The notes under the pieces: generated by a model
The model's input: only the letters and a program-made list of their open reading frames with translations
What the model was told of the DNA's origin: nothing
Databases searched by the model: none
Program-made: the position numbers and the translations under genes
Part shown: piece by piece, positions 33,054 through 42,313 of the stretch
Layout: the number at the start of each line of letters is the position of its first letter
Numbering within the stretch: the stretch's first letter is position 1
Source of the DNA: Maribacter algarum (ex Lu et al. 2025) (nom. illeg.)
Lineage (GTDB): Bacteria; Bacteroidota; Bacteroidia; Flavobacteriales; Flavobacteriaceae
DNA length: 64,000 bases
Assembly (NCBI GenBank): GCA_947495915.1
Contig: CANMAW010000007.1
Span: 1-64,000 of the forward strand
Reading direction: 5' to 3'

Positions 33054-36002
33054 ATGAAGTTTAAATATTATACATTAATTATCGCAACAATTACACTAAG
33101 TGTAATGTTCAATTCATGTTCAAAAGATAGAACTCCTGTAATACCTGACGACCCCGAACAGACAGATACTTGTTCTGATAATATTAAGAACGGAGACGAA
33201 ATAGGGGTTGACTGTGGCGGTTCATGCAGTAATTCATGTGAAGAAACAAGTAATAATATTTTAAACGGATCGATTACTGGTGAAGTCACTTTAGATGCTA
33301 CTATAACTTACAGCCTTACTGGGGCATTAATTGTAGAGTCTAATGCAACTTTAATAATACCTGAGGGCACTTTAATCATCTCAGATTCAGGGCCTGACAA
33401 TTATATATTCGTAAAGCAAGATGGCGATATTGTAATTCAAGGTTCTTCTGACAACCCAGTTGTTATGTCAAGTACTGATACAAGCGCTTATTGGGGTGGC
33501 CTTAAAATTGCTGGAAAAGCTACATCGACCGATGGAGAAGAGTCTCTAGCTGATTTTAATAATTACAAATTTGCAGGAAACACTGACAACGACAATTCAG
33601 GAAACATTCAGTATCTAATTCTGAAAAATGCTGGCGCAGCTACCAATAACTCTATTGATCATGCCGCCTTGGCCCTTTACGCTGTTGGTTCAGGCACCAC
33701 TATAAATAATATCGCTTTTATAAATAATCAAAATAACGGTTTAAAGTATTTTGGGGGTTCTGTATCTGCTTCTAATTTGTATTTTGAAGATCATAGCAAT
33801 ACTTCTTTTTCATGGGATAAAGGATGGAATGGTACTCAAACCAACACCCTAGTTCATAACACCTTAAACTATGAAACTATTTTGTCTGGTTTTGGTGAAA
33901 ATTTAGAACCAAACATTGTAAATTTCACAGCATTAGCAGAGCAACAAGGCACCGCAATGCAATTTAATAAAAACGCTGGAGCTCTATTTTCAGAATTATC
34001 ACTTATAGGTTTTGGAGCTTCTATTGAATTACGAAACAATGCGTTAGCAGAAAATATTTTAATCGATGGAAATATTAGTAATCCGTTGCTTCCTTATATT
34101 TCTGAAATAAATATTGATAAAACGATTTTTGACTGGGTAGGTACTTTAAAACATGTAAAGGCAACGACTTTATCAGGTGAAATAACTTCAAATTTGGAGT
34201 TAAGTTCTGAAACCACCTATTATCTAAAAGGAAAACTTAGCATTTCAAATGGAGCTACATTCACTATACCAGCAGGAACAAAGATTATTGCAAATATTGA
34301 AGAAGGAGAATTTACTAGCACTTACATTGTAGTACAAAAGAATGCAAAGATTAATATTAATGGAACTTCATCAAACCCAGTGATTTTCAAATCTACAAAT
34401 AGCAATGCTGGTGATTGGGGTGGACTTATCGTAGCCGGAAATGCTACAACTACTAGCGGTTCAAATGCTGTTGCAGAAGTAGGTAATATAATTTATGGTG
34501 GTAATGATGATAATGATAACTCGGGCACAATTGAGCATTTAATCATTCTTGGTTCAGGCGCTAAAATTAATCCTGAATCTGAGTTTAATGGTTTGTCACT
34601 TTATGCAGTTGGCAGCAAGACGGTTATAAACAATGTTGCAATCATTAATGGAAACGATGATGGTATAGAACTATTCGGTGGAACTGTTTCACTTAACAAC
34701 CTATTTCTTGAAAATAACATAGATGATGCCATTGATTGGACCGAAGGCTGGGCCGGCTCTTTAACCAATGTGTTGGTTCATAATACGATTTCCGAATTCT
34801 CATCAATTGTAGAAGCTGATGGTGTTAACAACAATCCACAGCTAGAAAATATAACGGCTATAAGTCAAAATGGTGGTACCGCATTTCAATTCAAAGATCA
34901 AAGCGGTACAACGATTGATCATCTTTCTTTACTTGGCTTTGAATCTTCTATTCTATTTCCTGACGGAGGAAACTACTCCAACGTTATCATAAACAATGAA
35001 GAAGTTAACCCTCAACTTCCATATATTTCAACAGCAACAGTTGCAGAAAATCTATTTGATTGGGTTGATGATAAAACAGTAATAACCTCCACTGTTTTAA
35101 CAGGTCAAATCATTGAAGACACAAGTTTAGATGCTTCAATGGATTATTATTTACACAATAAGCTAAGCATTTCAAATGGAGCCATATTTACCATTCCTGA
35201 AGGAACAAAAATTATTGCCGATGTTGAAGACAGCGATGATACCGACACTTATATTGTGGTTCAAAAAGGCAGTAAAATTCAAATAGAAGGTACTGCAGAA
35301 AACCCCGTAATAATGACTTCAGCCTCAAAAAACAATGGTGACTGGGGCGGACTAATAATTGCAGGAAACGCTTTAACCACCAAGGGCGCTAATACAATTG
35401 CAGAAATAGGTGCTATTGAATACGGAGGCAATAATATTTCAGATAACTCAGGCTCTATTGAATATTTAATTCTAAAATATGCTGGCGCCCAAGTTGATAT
35501 AGACACACAATTTAGCGGACTAAGCTTATTCGGTGTAGGGAGTGGTACAACACTTAGTAATATAGCCATTATGAGCTGTTTAGCAGATGGTGTAAATTTT
35601 TTGGGAGGTTCAGCCTCAATTACCAATATATATCTTAAAAACAATAATGATGATGCAATAGATTGGACAGAAGGTTGGAATGGTTCTATTACAAATACCT
35701 ATGTAGAGCATCATCAATTTTACTCTAGCGTACTTGAGGGAGATGGTAACCAAGTACAGCCAACATTTACAAACCTGACTGCAATTTCAACAGCAGATGG
35801 AACTTCAGCACTACAATTTAAAAATGATTCTGGGGCAATAATAACTGGGCTTTCGTTAGATGGTTATGACCATACGGTATTGATGGTTGATCATGCACCA
35901 TATTCAAATGTATCTGTTGACGGATCTACAATTGATCCTAACCTTAGTTACGAAAACGCCCCGTCAATAAACAGCACTATTTTCGATTGGATTAGCAATT
36001 AA
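33054..36002 (+). CDS. Surface lipoprotein with three right-handed beta-helix-like repeats
   Basis: A 982-residue protein; I start it at 33054 because MKFKYYTLIIATITLSVMF leads directly into a lipobox (FNSC), whereas the ATG at 33012 adds 14 residues in front. After a short cysteine-bearing linker (CGGSC) come three copies of a domain of about 300 residues (from about 70, 370 and 679), each with PAGTKIIA or PEGTKIIA, WGGLIVAGNA, NSGTIEHLI and ending FDWV or FDWI. Successive repeats share long identical patches (SISNGATFTIP) but with a slightly longer period (about 902 and 926 bp). The pattern is a right-handed beta helix as in pectate-lyase-fold proteins, although no enzyme motif is seen. It has no sorting domain, so it reaches the outer surface as a lipoprotein. 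It may work with the 28689 protein. Confidence 0.82.
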   Translation: MKFKYYTLIIATITLSVMFNSCSKDRTPVIPDDPEQTDTCSDNIKNGDEIGVDCGGSCSNSCEETSNNILNGSITGEVTLDATITYSLTGALIVESNATLIIPEGTLIISDSGPDNYIFVKQDGDIVIQGSSDNPVVMSSTDTSAYWGGLKIAGKATSTDGEESLADFNNYKFAGNTDNDNSGNIQYLILKNAGAATNNSIDHAALALYAVGSGTTINNIAFINNQNNGLKYFGGSVSASNLYFEDHSNTSFSWDKGWNGTQTNTLVHNTLNYETILSGFGENLEPNIVNFTALAEQQGTAMQFNKNAGALFSELSLIGFGASIELRNNALAENILIDGNISNPLLPYISEINIDKTIFDWVGTLKHVKATTLSGEITSNLELSSETTYYLKGKLSISNGATFTIPAGTKIIANIEEGEFTSTYIVVQKNAKININGTSSNPVIFKSTNSNAGDWGGLIVAGNATTTSGSNAVAEVGNIIYGGNDDNDNSGTIEHLIILGSGAKINPESEFNGLSLYAVGSKTVINNVAIINGNDDGIELFGGTVSLNNLFLENNIDDAIDWTEGWAGSLTNVLVHNTISEFSSIVEADGVNNNPQLENITAISQNGGTAFQFKDQSGTTIDHLSLLGFESSILFPDGGNYSNVIINNEEVNPQLPYISTATVAENLFDWVDDKTVITSTVLTGQIIEDTSLDASMDYYLHNKLSISNGAIFTIPEGTKIIADVEDSDDTDTYIVVQKGSKIQIEGTAENPVIMTSASKNNGDWGGLIIAGNALTTKGANTIAEIGAIEYGGNNISDNSGSIEYLILKYAGAQVDIDTQFSGLSLFGVGSGTTLSNIAIMSCLADGVNFLGGSASITNIYLKNNNDDAIDWTEGWNGSITNTYVEHHQFYSSVLEGDGNQVQPTFTNLTAISTADGTSALQFKNDSGAIITGLSLDGYDHTVLMVDHAPYSNVSVDGSTIDPNLSYENAPSINSTIFDWISN
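33261..35990 (+). repeat. Triple tandem domain repeat in the lipoprotein gene
   Basis: Equivalent points near 33261, 34163 and 35089 start three domains of about 900 bp each, with the greatest similarity between the second and third. Confidence 0.7.
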
Positions 36003-36020
36003 TACCATTTAACTAGAACG

Positions 36021-37025
36021 TCAATGTTCGGCTTGAAAGCCGGCGGACATGAATTCTTTGGTTACTCCATCGTTATCTAGATATATGATATAGGCCTCAA
36101 GATCCTTCTGTTTATTCAATAGATCTATAGAATCTTCTAAATTCATGGCCATAAATGCGGTAGCATAGGCATCTGCGGTGGCACAATTAGCAGCTAAAAC
36201 ATTCGTCGCCAATACCCTACCATTTTTGGTGTAACCTGTTTGGGGATTTATGGTATGTACAAATTTTTCACCGGTTGTAGCATCAATTCTAAATTTTCTA
36301 TAGTTTCCTGAAGACGCCAATGCTTTATCTTTAAGTGTTATCACTAGTTTTAACTCACGGCCTTCTTCTGCTTGAGGGTCATCTATGCCTATAGTCCAAA
36401 GTTTATCGTTCTGTATATTTTTTCCTTTAGAAACCAACTCACCCCCTACTTCTAAAAGATAATTCTTGATTCCTTTTTTATCCATCAATTTTGCAAGCCT
36501 ATCAATTGCGTATCCTTTAGCGATGGCATTGAAATCGAAGGTAACATCTAAGTACTTCTTTCTAATCTTATTTTCAGATGTTATGGCAACTTTTTGAAAT
36601 CCTACAAATTGCATTAGGCTATCAACACTAACACTATCTAATTCCATGGGTTCACCAGGACCAAAACCCCAAGCATTTACTAAGCTACCAACCGTAGGAT
36701 CAAAATAGCCCCCTGTACGCTTATGAATTTCTTTTGATAATTGAAACACCTCCTGAAACATATGGTCTACCACCACTGTAGTATCACCTTTATTTATTTT
36801 TGAAATATCAGAATCGGGGATATATGTTGATAACGACTGGTTCACTACAGCGAAAACGGAGTCTATTTCCTTTTGAAAATCAAGCTTTTCGTTGGATAAG
36901 TATATTAAATGATATGAAGTTCCAAGTGCCGCACCAGCGTTCTGATTTTTATAAATAGGTGTCTTTTCTTCAGTACAAGAAAATATCAATAACGCAACAC
37001 AGCACAGTGATATAAAATTTTTCAT
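36021..37025 (-). CDS. apbE: FAD:protein FMN transferase (ApbE), lipoprotein
   Basis: A 334-residue enzyme that transfers FMN from FAD to a threonine of target proteins, notably NqrB and NqrC. I start at 37025 (second of two nearby starts) because MKNFISLCCVALLIFSC runs into a lipobox; a start three codons earlier changes nothing else. Family motifs are visible: DSDISKINKG, GGYFDPTVGSLVNAWGFGP, AIAKGYAIDRLA, YLLEVGGEL and SSGNYRKF, with TINPQTGY near the end. It acts on the outer face of the inner membrane. It lies 4 bases after the small NqrF-associated gene and just beyond the nqr operon terminator, so it is a natural partner of the nqr genes even if separately transcribed. Confidence 0.95.
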   Translation of the reverse strand: MKNFISLCCVALLIFSCTEEKTPIYKNQNAGAALGTSYHLIYLSNEKLDFQKEIDSVFAVVNQSLSTYIPDSDISKINKGDTTVVVDHMFQEVFQLSKEIHKRTGGYFDPTVGSLVNAWGFGPGEPMELDSVSVDSLMQFVGFQKVAITSENKIRKKYLDVTFDFNAIAKGYAIDRLAKLMDKKGIKNYLLEVGGELVSKGKNIQNDKLWTIGIDDPQAEEGRELKLVITLKDKALASSGNYRKFRIDATTGEKFVHTINPQTGYTKNGRVLATNVLAANCATADAYATAFMAMNLEDSIDLLNKQKDLEAYIIYLDNDGVTKEFMSAGFQAEH

Positions 37026-37038
37026 AATCGCCATCGCA

Positions 37039-37401
37039 TTAAATTTGTATCAATCCATCATAATCTACTATATATTCTTCATTAAGGTATACCGGTAGAT
37101 TATAATCAGCAGCATTTACCAATCCGACCCCAGCATAAAACGTTTCCGCCTCAAATTTCAAAGCATGATCTTTCATCTTATTCAGATCTGCTTTATAGAA
37201 TTCAATATCTTTCGGGTCACCAGGATATTCAATTGCTTTTACCACCACGAAATGCATCTTTTTATCCTTCTGGCAGACAAATTGTGGATTCTTTTTCAAT
37301 TCACTATTAATCGATAAAAACTCATAGCCATCAGCCTCGAGTTGTTTGCCAACAATATTCATGGCTAAATTATGAAGTTCTTGTTCTGTAAGTGGTTGCA
37401 T
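37039..37401 (-). CDS. Small conserved protein associated with nqrF
   Basis: A 120-residue soluble protein without signal peptide or membrane helix; it starts MQPLTEQELHNLAMNIVG and includes HFVVVKAIEYPGDP and FYAGVGLVNAADYN. I recall such proteins in Flavobacteriia being annotated, probably wrongly, as an NqrF subunit because they sit beside nqrF; there is no iron-sulfur or flavin motif. It lies 100 bases downstream of nqrF, beyond the terminator, and directly before apbE. The fold looks like a small alpha/beta domain similar to restriction-endonuclease-like or Mrr-type helpers, but this is a guess. Role unknown. Confidence 0.75.
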   Translation of the reverse strand: MQPLTEQELHNLAMNIVGKQLEADGYEFLSINSELKKNPQFVCQKDKKMHFVVVKAIEYPGDPKDIEFYKADLNKMKDHALKFEAETFYAGVGLVNAADYNLPVYLNEEYIVDYDGLIQI

Positions 37402-37418
37402 TTAAAAAAAGAGGAATT

Positions 37419-37447
37419 AAAAAAACCGATAGCAAGCTATCGGTTTT
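37419..37447 (-). terminator. Intrinsic terminator of the nqr operon
   Basis: An 11-bp stem AAAACCGATAG/CTATCGGTTTT with a 4-base loop, followed on the minus strand by Ts. It lies 54 bases after the nqrF stop codon and separates nqrA-F from the small gene and apbE. Confidence 0.85.
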
Positions 37448-37500
37448 AAATTTATATCTGTATTGACAAACATTACTCAATTCAATTTCAGAGCTAATAA

Positions 37501-38808
37501 TTATCCACCGAAATCATCGAATCTAATATGCTCATCAGGAATTCCGAAGTCCTCACCCATTTTCTGAACTGCTTTGTTCATTAATGGTGGTCCACAGAAA
37601 TACAATTCTATATCTTCAGGTGACTCATGATGATTTAAATAATTATCAATAACACAATTGTGAATGAAACCAACAAAACCATCACCAGGTGCATCTATAT
37701 TCTCTTTTACTTGCCAGTTATCTTCTTCTGCAGGTTCAGAAAGGGCTAAGTAGAATTTGAAATTTGGAAATTCTTTTTCTAACTGCTCAAAATGATCTAA
37801 ATAAAACAATTCTCGTTTTGACCGACCACCATACCAATACGTAACCTTACGATCAGTTTTTAATGTTTTGAATAAGTGATACAAGTGAGAACGCATTGGC
37901 GCCATTCCAGCACCACCACCTACGTAAAGCATTTCTGAGTCTGATTCGTTAATGAAGAATTCACCATAAGGACCAGAAATCACCACATCATCACCTTTTT
38001 TCAAATTGAAAATGTAAGATGATGCAACTCCAGGGTTAACATCCATCCATCCATTTTTAGCACGATCCCATGGCGGGGTAGCAATACGTACATTTAACAT
38101 AATCTCACGTCCTTCTGCAGGAAAAGAAGCCATTGAGTATGCTCTTTCTACGGTTTCAGGGTTTTTCATAACCAATGGCCAAAGATTAAACTTGTCCCAT
38201 TCCGCCTGAAATTTATCTGGAGTTTCGTGCTCTTCAGGGTGAGCTGTAATATCCATATCTGAGAATTTCACTTCACATTCAGGAATCTCAATCTGAATAT
38301 ATCCACCGGCTTTATAACCCATGTCTTCAGGAATTTCAACCACAAATTCTTTAATAAAAGAAGCTACATTGTAGTTACGTACAACTTTTGCAGGCCATTT
38401 CTTAATACCGAAAACCTCTTCAGGAATGGTAATTTCCATATCCTGTTTTACCTTAACCTGACATGCTAATCGCGCACCATGGTTTAATTCTTTCTTAGAG
38501 AAATGAGGTGTTTCTGTTGGAAGCGCCTCACCACCACCAGATAAAACATGACATTCACATTGAATACATGTACCTCCACCACCACATGCTGATGGTAAGA
38601 ATACTTTTTGGTTTCCTAAAGTGGTTAATAACGAACTACCTGAACCTACTTCAATTTTCTTTTCTCCATTGATGGTAATAGTCACCGGACCAGACGGAGA
38701 TAATTTTTCTTTAGTAAATAAAAGAAGGGCAACCAATACCATTAAAAGTATTAGAAAGGCAATAACCGTAATCATTATAGTACCACCAGTGCTTGCTGCT
38801 AAGATCAT
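37501..38808 (-). CDS. nqrF: Na+-translocating NADH:quinone reductase subunit F
   Basis: A 435-residue subunit that takes electrons from NADH on the cytoplasmic side. It has an N-terminal membrane helix (about 10-31), a [2Fe-2S] ferredoxin-like domain with cysteines 75, 81, 84 and 116 (SACGGGGTCIQC...LACQ), and an oxidoreductase part with an RAYSMAS FAD motif, GPYGEFF, and VGGGAGMAPMRSH and CGPP NADH-binding motifs. The chain ends with HIRFDDFGG, typical of NqrF. One more cysteine (Cys86) follows the cluster motif. It is the last gene of the nqrABCDEF operon, 2 bases after nqrE. Confidence 0.97.
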   Translation of the reverse strand: MILAASTGGTIMITVIAFLILLMVLVALLLFTKEKLSPSGPVTITINGEKKIEVGSGSSLLTTLGNQKVFLPSACGGGGTCIQCECHVLSGGGEALPTETPHFSKKELNHGARLACQVKVKQDMEITIPEEVFGIKKWPAKVVRNYNVASFIKEFVVEIPEDMGYKAGGYIQIEIPECEVKFSDMDITAHPEEHETPDKFQAEWDKFNLWPLVMKNPETVERAYSMASFPAEGREIMLNVRIATPPWDRAKNGWMDVNPGVASSYIFNLKKGDDVVISGPYGEFFINESDSEMLYVGGGAGMAPMRSHLYHLFKTLKTDRKVTYWYGGRSKRELFYLDHFEQLEKEFPNFKFYLALSEPAEEDNWQVKENIDAPGDGFVGFIHNCVIDNYLNHHESPEDIELYFCGPPLMNKAVQKMGEDFGIPDEHIRFDDFGG

Positions 38809-38810
38809 AT

Positions 38811-39548
38811 TTAATTCTTTTTTATAGCTTCGTTATAAGAAATTTCGTTTTCGTCAATTTCTTTCTTAATAGTTTCTTTTTCTTCAATGTTCTTTACTGT
38901 AGTATCTTTCTCGGCAGGTGCTTCATCACCTCCGGTAAGCATTCCTCCAAAACTTTGAAAACCAATACCCATTAAACCGGTGATAATAAAGGTAATTCCT
39001 AAACCTCTTAATGGTGCAGGTACATTTGAATATCTAATCTTTTCACGAATAGCAGCGATGGCCAAAATTGCCAAAAACCAACCAATACCAGAACTTACGC
39101 CATAGTTAAAAGCCAAACCTAAGGTCTCAATCTCTCTTGCTTGCATAAATAAAGAACCACCTAAAATAGCACAGTTTACCGCAATAAGCGGTAAAAAGAT
39201 ACCTAAAGAGTTATATAGTGAAGGTGAAAATTTCTCTACTACAATTTCTACTAATTGTACCATGGTTGCAATGGTAGCGATAAACAGAATAAACGAAAGG
39301 AAACTTAAATTGTAATCTGCATATTCTTCACCTAACCAAACTAGCGCTCCGTCTTGTAACAAATATTTATCAAGTAACCAGTTTAAAGGTACTGTCACAG
39401 CCAATACGAAGATAACCGCCGCTCCTAAACCAACAGCTGTTGCTACTTTTTTAGAAACTGCTAAATAAGAACACATTCCCAAGAAGACAGCAAATACCAT
39501 GTTGTCTATGAAAATGGATTTAAAAAATAACTCTACATGTTCTAACAT
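38811..39548 (-). CDS. nqrE: Na+-translocating NADH:quinone reductase subunit E, with C-terminal extension
   Basis: A 245-residue membrane protein with six helices; Cys26 and Cys126 correspond to the conserved cysteines that, with those of NqrD, hold an iron centre in the membrane. NqrE is normally about 200 residues. Here about 45 extra residues follow the last helix, highly charged (AEKDTTVKNIEEKETIKKEID) and probably unstructured or helical. I recall this extension in other Flavobacteriia. The gene is preceded by a 71-base gap after nqrD that contains a perfect 17-bp palindrome, unlike the 1-3 base gaps elsewhere in the operon. Confidence 0.96.
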   Translation of the reverse strand: MLEHVELFFKSIFIDNMVFAVFLGMCSYLAVSKKVATAVGLGAAVIFVLAVTVPLNWLLDKYLLQDGALVWLGEEYADYNLSFLSFILFIATIATMVQLVEIVVEKFSPSLYNSLGIFLPLIAVNCAILGGSLFMQAREIETLGLAFNYGVSSGIGWFLAILAIAAIREKIRYSNVPAPLRGLGITFIITGLMGIGFQSFGGMLTGGDEAPAEKDTTVKNIEEKETIKKEIDENEISYNEAIKKN

Positions 39549-39573
39549 AATCTATAACTAAGTTGTCAATAGT

Positions 39574-39590
39574 GGTTCACAATGTGAACC
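39574..39590. repeat. 17-bp perfect palindrome in the nqrD-nqrE gap
   Basis: GGTTCACA and TGTGAACC are perfect 8-base arms around one central base, 26 bases upstream of the nqrE start codon. It may be an RNA hairpin that sets the nqrE level or an operator. Confidence 0.65.
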
Positions 39591-39619
39591 TTTTCTACGT
39601 CTTATTTCTAATTTAATTT

Positions 39620-40267
39620 TTAATGCTCTTCAACCAATGCTGGATTTCTAGAGCGCTGTACCCAAATTATAATACCCACAACAATTAATGCAGCTGGTGG
39701 AATAATCATAAATCCGTTGTTTTCATAACCAGTAGCGTACAATCCTGTTTTTGCAATTGGATCTCCTAAAACAGGAATTCCGAATAAGGTACCAGATCCT
39801 AAAAGCTCTCTAAAGAACCCTACAATTAATAAAATAACACCATATCCTAATGCATTTCCAATTCCATCTAAGAAAGATTTCCAAGGTCCGTTTGCTAGGG
39901 CAAAAGCTTCAAAACGCCCCATGATAATACAGTTGGTAATTATTAAACCAACAAATACTGCTAGCGTTTTACTTAACTCATAGGCAAATGCTTTGAGCAC
40001 TTGATCTACAATAATTACTAAAGTTGCAACAACAATAAGTTGTACAATAATTCGAATTTTAGAAGGTATAATGTTTCGCATCAAAGAGATAACTACATTA
40101 CCCACACCTAAAACGAAAATTACAGATACCGCCATTACTAATGAGGCTTTTAATTCTGCTGTAATTGCAAGTGCAGAACAGATACCTAAAACCTGAATGG
40201 TAATTGGATTGTTATCTGCAAGAGGATCTAAAATTAGACTCGTATCTTTTTTTGAAAGTAGTGCCAT
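39620..40267 (-). CDS. nqrD: Na+-translocating NADH:quinone reductase subunit D
   Basis: A 215-residue six-helix membrane protein homologous to NqrE and RnfA/E. Cys30 (VLGICSALA) and Cys113 (TNCIIMGRFEAFA) are the conserved cysteines that, with NqrE, bind the iron cofactor in the middle of the membrane, on the route of electrons and possibly sodium. It starts 1 base after nqrC ends, so translation is coupled. The charged ending RSRNPALVEEH is usual for the family. Length is normal. Confidence 0.97.
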   Translation of the reverse strand: MALLSKKDTSLILDPLADNNPITIQVLGICSALAITAELKASLVMAVSVIFVLGVGNVVISLMRNIIPSKIRIIVQLIVVATLVIIVDQVLKAFAYELSKTLAVFVGLIITNCIIMGRFEAFALANGPWKSFLDGIGNALGYGVILLIVGFFRELLGSGTLFGIPVLGDPIAKTGLYATGYENNGFMIIPPAALIVVGIIIWVQRSRNPALVEEH

Positions 40268-40268
40268 A

Positions 40269-41021
40269 TTATTTTACTCTAATCGTTTCTAAATAAGGTT
40301 TGTAAAGGTTTACGCTCTCTTTGATCATTGCAGAGACACCGTTACCAGTAATTGTAGCACCAGCTAAGGCATCTACTTCATTATCGTCTTTTTCTTTATT
40401 CAAAGGATCATTATTTCCTTTCGCAACTGAAATACCTGCGTATTGTGTTCCGTTAAGAATAGTTTCACCGCTGAAATCATCCATAAAGTAGCGCATTTTA
40501 ATGTTGGCTCCTAACCCTGGGGTTTCCGCTTTATGATCAAAATATACACCTTGAACGGTCATGGTATCATCTAACGCCACGAAGCCCCAAATAGCATCCC
40601 AAAGACCTTTACCATACATGGGTATGATATAGAACTTTTTATTATCCTTCTCACCGATAAACAAAGGCAATTTGTATGGCTGACCTTTCTTTTTTGCTGC
40701 CAATTGTTTTTTCAAGTCAATTAAATAGGCTTCTTTATCTGCAGTTGTTTTACCACCTTCAATAACCAGCTGTTCTTTAATATAACTTGCAAACTCAGCT
40801 TCTACTTCATCTGTGGGTATAAAGTTAACGGTGCCAGCATCATCTCCATTCTCATTTACACCCATAGCATAAAGAATGTTCTGTTGTTTTTCAAAACGCT
40901 CGTTTTCTTGAATATTTGGTCTCAAAGCTGAGGCCAAAAACGCAAGTATAGAACCTACAATCACCACCATAACAGCAGCGAAAATAACGGTATAACTGTT
41001 TTTATCTGTATTAACTGCCAT
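40269..41021 (-). CDS. nqrC: Na+-translocating NADH:quinone reductase subunit C
   Basis: A 250-residue protein with one N-terminal membrane helix (about 11-33) and a periplasmic FMN-binding domain. The FMN-threonine motif is DALAGAT, so Thr223 should carry the covalent flavin added by ApbE; the more usual Ser before Gly is Ala here. GKGLWDAIWGFVAL and AETPGLGANI are also typical. A second text, DDFSGET at 181-187, looks similar to the motif but lies in the wrong place. It follows nqrB by 2 bases and precedes nqrD by 1 base. Confidence 0.97.
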   Translation of the reverse strand: MAVNTDKNSYTVIFAAVMVVIVGSILAFLASALRPNIQENERFEKQQNILYAMGVNENGDDAGTVNFIPTDEVEAEFASYIKEQLVIEGGKTTADKEAYLIDLKKQLAAKKKGQPYKLPLFIGEKDNKKFYIIPMYGKGLWDAIWGFVALDDTMTVQGVYFDHKAETPGLGANIKMRYFMDDFSGETILNGTQYAGISVAKGNNDPLNKEKDDNEVDALAGATITGNGVSAMIKESVNLYKPYLETIRVK

Positions 41022-41023
41022 AA

Positions 41024-42310
41024 CTAAACTGTTTCTGCTTTAAGTTCTGCTGCATGAGCATCTGAGTCTTTCGGATGAATAACAACATTTTGTAATCTTT
41101 TCATTCTTCGTTTTACGTTTCCTCGTATTACATAATGATCTATTGTTGGAGCAAATACATTCATTAATAGAATTGCTAAGAACACTCCTTCTGGGTAGGC
41201 CGGATTAAATACACGAATCATGACTGAAATAAACCCGATAAGGAAACCATAAATCCATTTTCCTCTATTAGTTTGAGAACCTGTTACAGGGTCTGTAGCC
41301 ATGTAAACGATACCAAAAGCGAGTCCACCAACAATAAGATGTTTCCAGAAATCGAAACTCATTAATCCGTAGAATTTACTTGTTTCAGTAATCCATCCTT
41401 GATCAACAACACCATTGAAAATAAGACCCATCACCAAAGAACCCAATACAGCACTAAGCATGATTCTCCAACTAGCTATTTTACTAAAGATTAAAAAGAG
41501 ACCTCCTAATAAAATCAACAAGGTTGGTGTTTCTCCAACAGAACCAGGAATAAATCCGTAGAACATATCTGAAACGCTATATTTTGCAGACATTGCTGCT
41601 TCTTTATTCTGTGCTAAAAATCCTAAAATAGTTTCACCTGAAATAGCATCAACATCGGTTGCCCCAGCAAGAATTGCTTCTGAACGCTCACGAGCTTCAT
41701 AAACCCATACTTTATCACCACTCATCCACGTGGGGTAAGCGAAGAATAAAAAGGCACGAATAGTTAATGCAGGATTAAGAATATTCATTCCTGTACCTCC
41801 AAAAACTTCTTTACCTATTACTACCCCGAAGACAACTGCTACGGCTAACATCCACAGCGGGGTGTCAATCGGTACAATTAACGGCACCAAAATTCCGGTT
41901 ACCAAATACCCCTCTTCTACTTCATGTCCTTTAATTACGGCGAATATAAACTCAACTAAAAGTCCGACACCATAAGAAACTGCTAGTAATGGCAATACCT
42001 TTATAATACCAATCCAGAAATTATCCCAAGTTAAAAAATGTTCCATCAAAGAGAAATTCTCAGGAAAACCATTTAATGCTGAAAAGTGCTGATAACCAGC
42101 ATTGAACATTGAAAACAATAACACCGGCACTAATGCCATAATTACGGTATTCATCGTACGCTTTAAATCATCAGCGCCACGTACGTGAGAACCAGAGTGC
42201 GTAGTTTCATCGGGAGTGAATAAAAAAGTGTGAAAGGCATTAATGGCTGGAGCCATTTTCTTGCCCTTATACTTCATCTTCAACTCATGCATTGTGCTTT
42301 TTAAACTCAT
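41024..42310 (-). CDS. nqrB: Na+-translocating NADH:quinone reductase subunit B
   Basis: A 428-residue membrane protein with about ten helices that carries covalent FMN and a riboflavin and contains the main sodium path. The predicted FMN site is Thr227 in DAISGET, where Vibrio cholerae NqrB has SGAT; the Ala to Glu change is unusual and noted as a finding. GKEVFGGTGMNILNPALTIRAFLFFAYP is the central conserved stretch and DPVTGSQTNRGKW lies near the end. It is 3 bases after nqrA. Confidence 0.97.
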   Translation of the reverse strand: MSLKSTMHELKMKYKGKKMAPAINAFHTFLFTPDETTHSGSHVRGADDLKRTMNTVIMALVPVLLFSMFNAGYQHFSALNGFPENFSLMEHFLTWDNFWIGIIKVLPLLAVSYGVGLLVEFIFAVIKGHEVEEGYLVTGILVPLIVPIDTPLWMLAVAVVFGVVIGKEVFGGTGMNILNPALTIRAFLFFAYPTWMSGDKVWVYEARERSEAILAGATDVDAISGETILGFLAQNKEAAMSAKYSVSDMFYGFIPGSVGETPTLLILLGGLFLIFSKIASWRIMLSAVLGSLVMGLIFNGVVDQGWITETSKFYGLMSFDFWKHLIVGGLAFGIVYMATDPVTGSQTNRGKWIYGFLIGFISVMIRVFNPAYPEGVFLAILLMNVFAPTIDHYVIRGNVKRRMKRLQNVVIHPKDSDAHAAELKAETV

Positions 42311-42313
42311 CTC

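Noticed and set aside
40460-40480. DDFSGET in NqrC as flavin site
   Set aside because: The text resembles the motif, but the conserved position near the C-terminus (Thr223 in DALAGAT) fits the family.
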